5,966 bases of DNA, from assembly GCA_017394765.1 (NCBI GenBank), contig JAFPXF010000102.1, positions 1-5,966 on the forward strand, in the 5' to 3' direction. The DNA comes from Bacteroidales bacterium. GTDB taxonomy: Bacteria; Bacteroidota; Bacteroidia; Bacteroidales; WCHB1-69. This document shows positions 5,368-5,966 of this stretch, piece after piece (positions within the stretch are counted from its first letter, which is position 1; every line of letters starts with the position of its first letter). Made by a program: the position numbers and the translations under genes. The notes under the pieces were generated by a model. It searched no databases. It was not told where the DNA came from and saw only the letters and a list, made by a program, of their open reading frames with translations.

Positions 5368-5882
5368 TGCTTCTTTTGGTGCGTCTTCAACATCTTCAGG
5401 GCCTGCTTGTAGGGACTTGTGGTGACGCTCGCGAAGTAAGCGGCCATATCGGTGGTGTAGGTGCACTTGTAGTGGCCTTTTGTGAAGAGTTCCTCCTCGG
5501 AGAAGCTGCTCGCCAGCTGAATCATTTCGTCATGGGTTTGCTCCAGAAGCCGCTGCGCCTCCTTAAACGAGGTGTTCTGGTGTTTTTCCACCAGCATCTT
5601 GTCCATCTCGTGGTAGTTTTTGCGATATTCGTCGGGCAGATAGTCCCTTTGATGGCCTTCGCGGATGTTGTTCACAAATTCGCGCATCAGCACCTGCCAT
5701 TCATAAAGGTGTATGAGGAGGTCGCGGGCGCACTGGTCGTAAATCCATCGTGCACCGCATTTTTTGGGGTCATTGGCGAATTGGAAGGTCGCGTTCAGTT
5801 CGTCATCTGTCATTTTGCCGATTTGTTCGGACAGCTTCGCATAACTGTCCGACATGGCTGCTAAAAGTTCGTTTTTGTCCAT
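5352..5882 (-). CDS. ClbS/DfsB-family (DUF1706) four-helix-bundle protein
   Basis: From the ATG at 5882-5880 the protein has 176 residues, the normal family size, and is mostly helical and cytoplasmic. Recognisable family features are FQFANDPKKCGARW (33-46), DLLIHLYEW (54-62), YLPDEYRKNYHEMD (81-94), EKHQNTSFKEAQRLL (99-113), FSEEELFTKGHY (127-138) and the C-terminal SVTTSPYKQALKMLK (152-166). ClbS itself protects colibactin producers by opening the toxin's cyclopropane warhead; many homologues occur without a toxin cluster and have no proven role. The fold belongs to the DinB-like superfamily. An in-frame ATG at 5927 is rejected because it lies inside the predicted -7 box. The last four residues, KTSC, are encoded within the dispersed repeat. 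It is probably followed in the same transcript by the GNAT gene. Confidence 0.85.
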   Translation of the reverse strand: MDKNELLAAMSDSYAKLSEQIGKMTDDELNATFQFANDPKKCGARWIYDQCARDLLIHLYEWQVLMREFVNNIREGHQRDYLPDEYRKNYHEMDKMLVEKHQNTSFKEAQRLLEQTHDEMIQLASSFSEEELFTKGHYKCTYTTDMAAYFASVTTSPYKQALKMLKTHQKKQKTSC

Positions 5883-5924
5883 TGTCGTTTTGGTTTTCGC
5901 ATTTGTTTTATTCAAAAAACCTTG

Positions 5925-5955
5925 CAAAAATACAACTTTTCTTGAATAAAACAGA
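5925..5955 (-). promoter_or_regulatory. Promoter of the ClbS-like gene
   Basis: The minus strand has TATTTTTG (5932-5925), a full TAnnTTTG match. TCTG (5955-5952), one mismatch from TTTG, lies 19 nt further upstream, the correct spacing. Predicted transcription starts near 5920, giving a leader of about 38 nt to the ATG at 5882. This placement decides the start codon against the ATG at 5927. Confidence 0.6.
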
Positions 5956-5966
5956 AAAATACGAAA

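Noticed and set aside
5349..5864. 171-codon plus-strand open frame
   Set aside because: It is the mirror of the ClbS-like gene on the opposite strand, is rich in Leu/Val/His as expected of an antisense shadow, and starts inside the dispersed repeat.
5883..5927. 15-residue N-terminal extension of the ClbS-like protein from an ATG at 5927
   Set aside because: The ATG overlaps the predicted -7 promoter box (5925-5932), so it would not be transcribed. The family begins at the internal Met (5882).

Overview
The window looks like chromosomal DNA of a Bacteroidota member, most likely a Bacteroidales gut or oral lineage with moderately high G+C genes. Evidence: five gene starts are preceded by the Bacteroidota-type -7 box TAnnTTTG; leaders are A/T-rich and mostly lack strong Shine-Dalgarno sequences; and the protein types (OmpA-domain protein with a lectin-like front half, ClbS/DfsB-type protein, exported amidohydrolase) are common in that phylum. 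This is read from the sequence alone; no species is assigned.

Layout. 1-1234 (minus): an exported amidohydrolase fused to an ABM (antibiotic biosynthesis monooxygenase-like) domain; its 3' end lies beyond the left edge. 1280-2221 (minus): a cytoplasmic aldo/keto reductase, 45 bp upstream of the amidohydrolase and probably in the same operon. 2222-2386: a 165-bp divergent control region holding two opposed promoters and a pair of identical TTTACGGA half-sites exactly 21 bp apart. 2387-3310 (plus): an AraC-family regulator. 3311-3471: intergenic DNA with a short direct repeat, a 12-bp palindrome and the promoter of the next gene. 3472-4575 (plus): a secreted envelope protein with a concanavalin-like domain and a peptidoglycan-binding OmpA domain. 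4576-4682: convergent intergenic DNA made largely of degenerate 14-bp tandem repeats. 4683-5288 (minus): a RimJ/RimL-type GNAT acetyltransferase with a foreign-looking N-terminal head. 5352-5882 (minus): a ClbS/DfsB-type four-helix-bundle protein whose last codons coincide with a copy of the intergenic repeat.

How the parts may work together. The left half (AraC regulator, reductase, amidohydrolase-ABM) reads as one regulated module: the regulator is divergent from the enzymes and the repeated half-sites sit where an AraC-type activator would stimulate the reductase promoter and overlap the regulator's own promoter. The chemistry suggested (carbonyl reduction, metal-dependent hydrolysis or decarboxylation, quinol-type oxidation) fits processing or detoxification of a small, perhaps aromatic or carbonyl, compound, but the substrate cannot be read from the sequence. 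The right half is a separate set: an envelope-anchoring protein, then a likely two-gene unit (ClbS-like, then GNAT) resembling small-molecule resistance functions. No rRNA, tRNA, CRISPR array, insertion sequence or origin was seen. There is no stretch above 300 bases without a gene; the longest gap is 165 bp.
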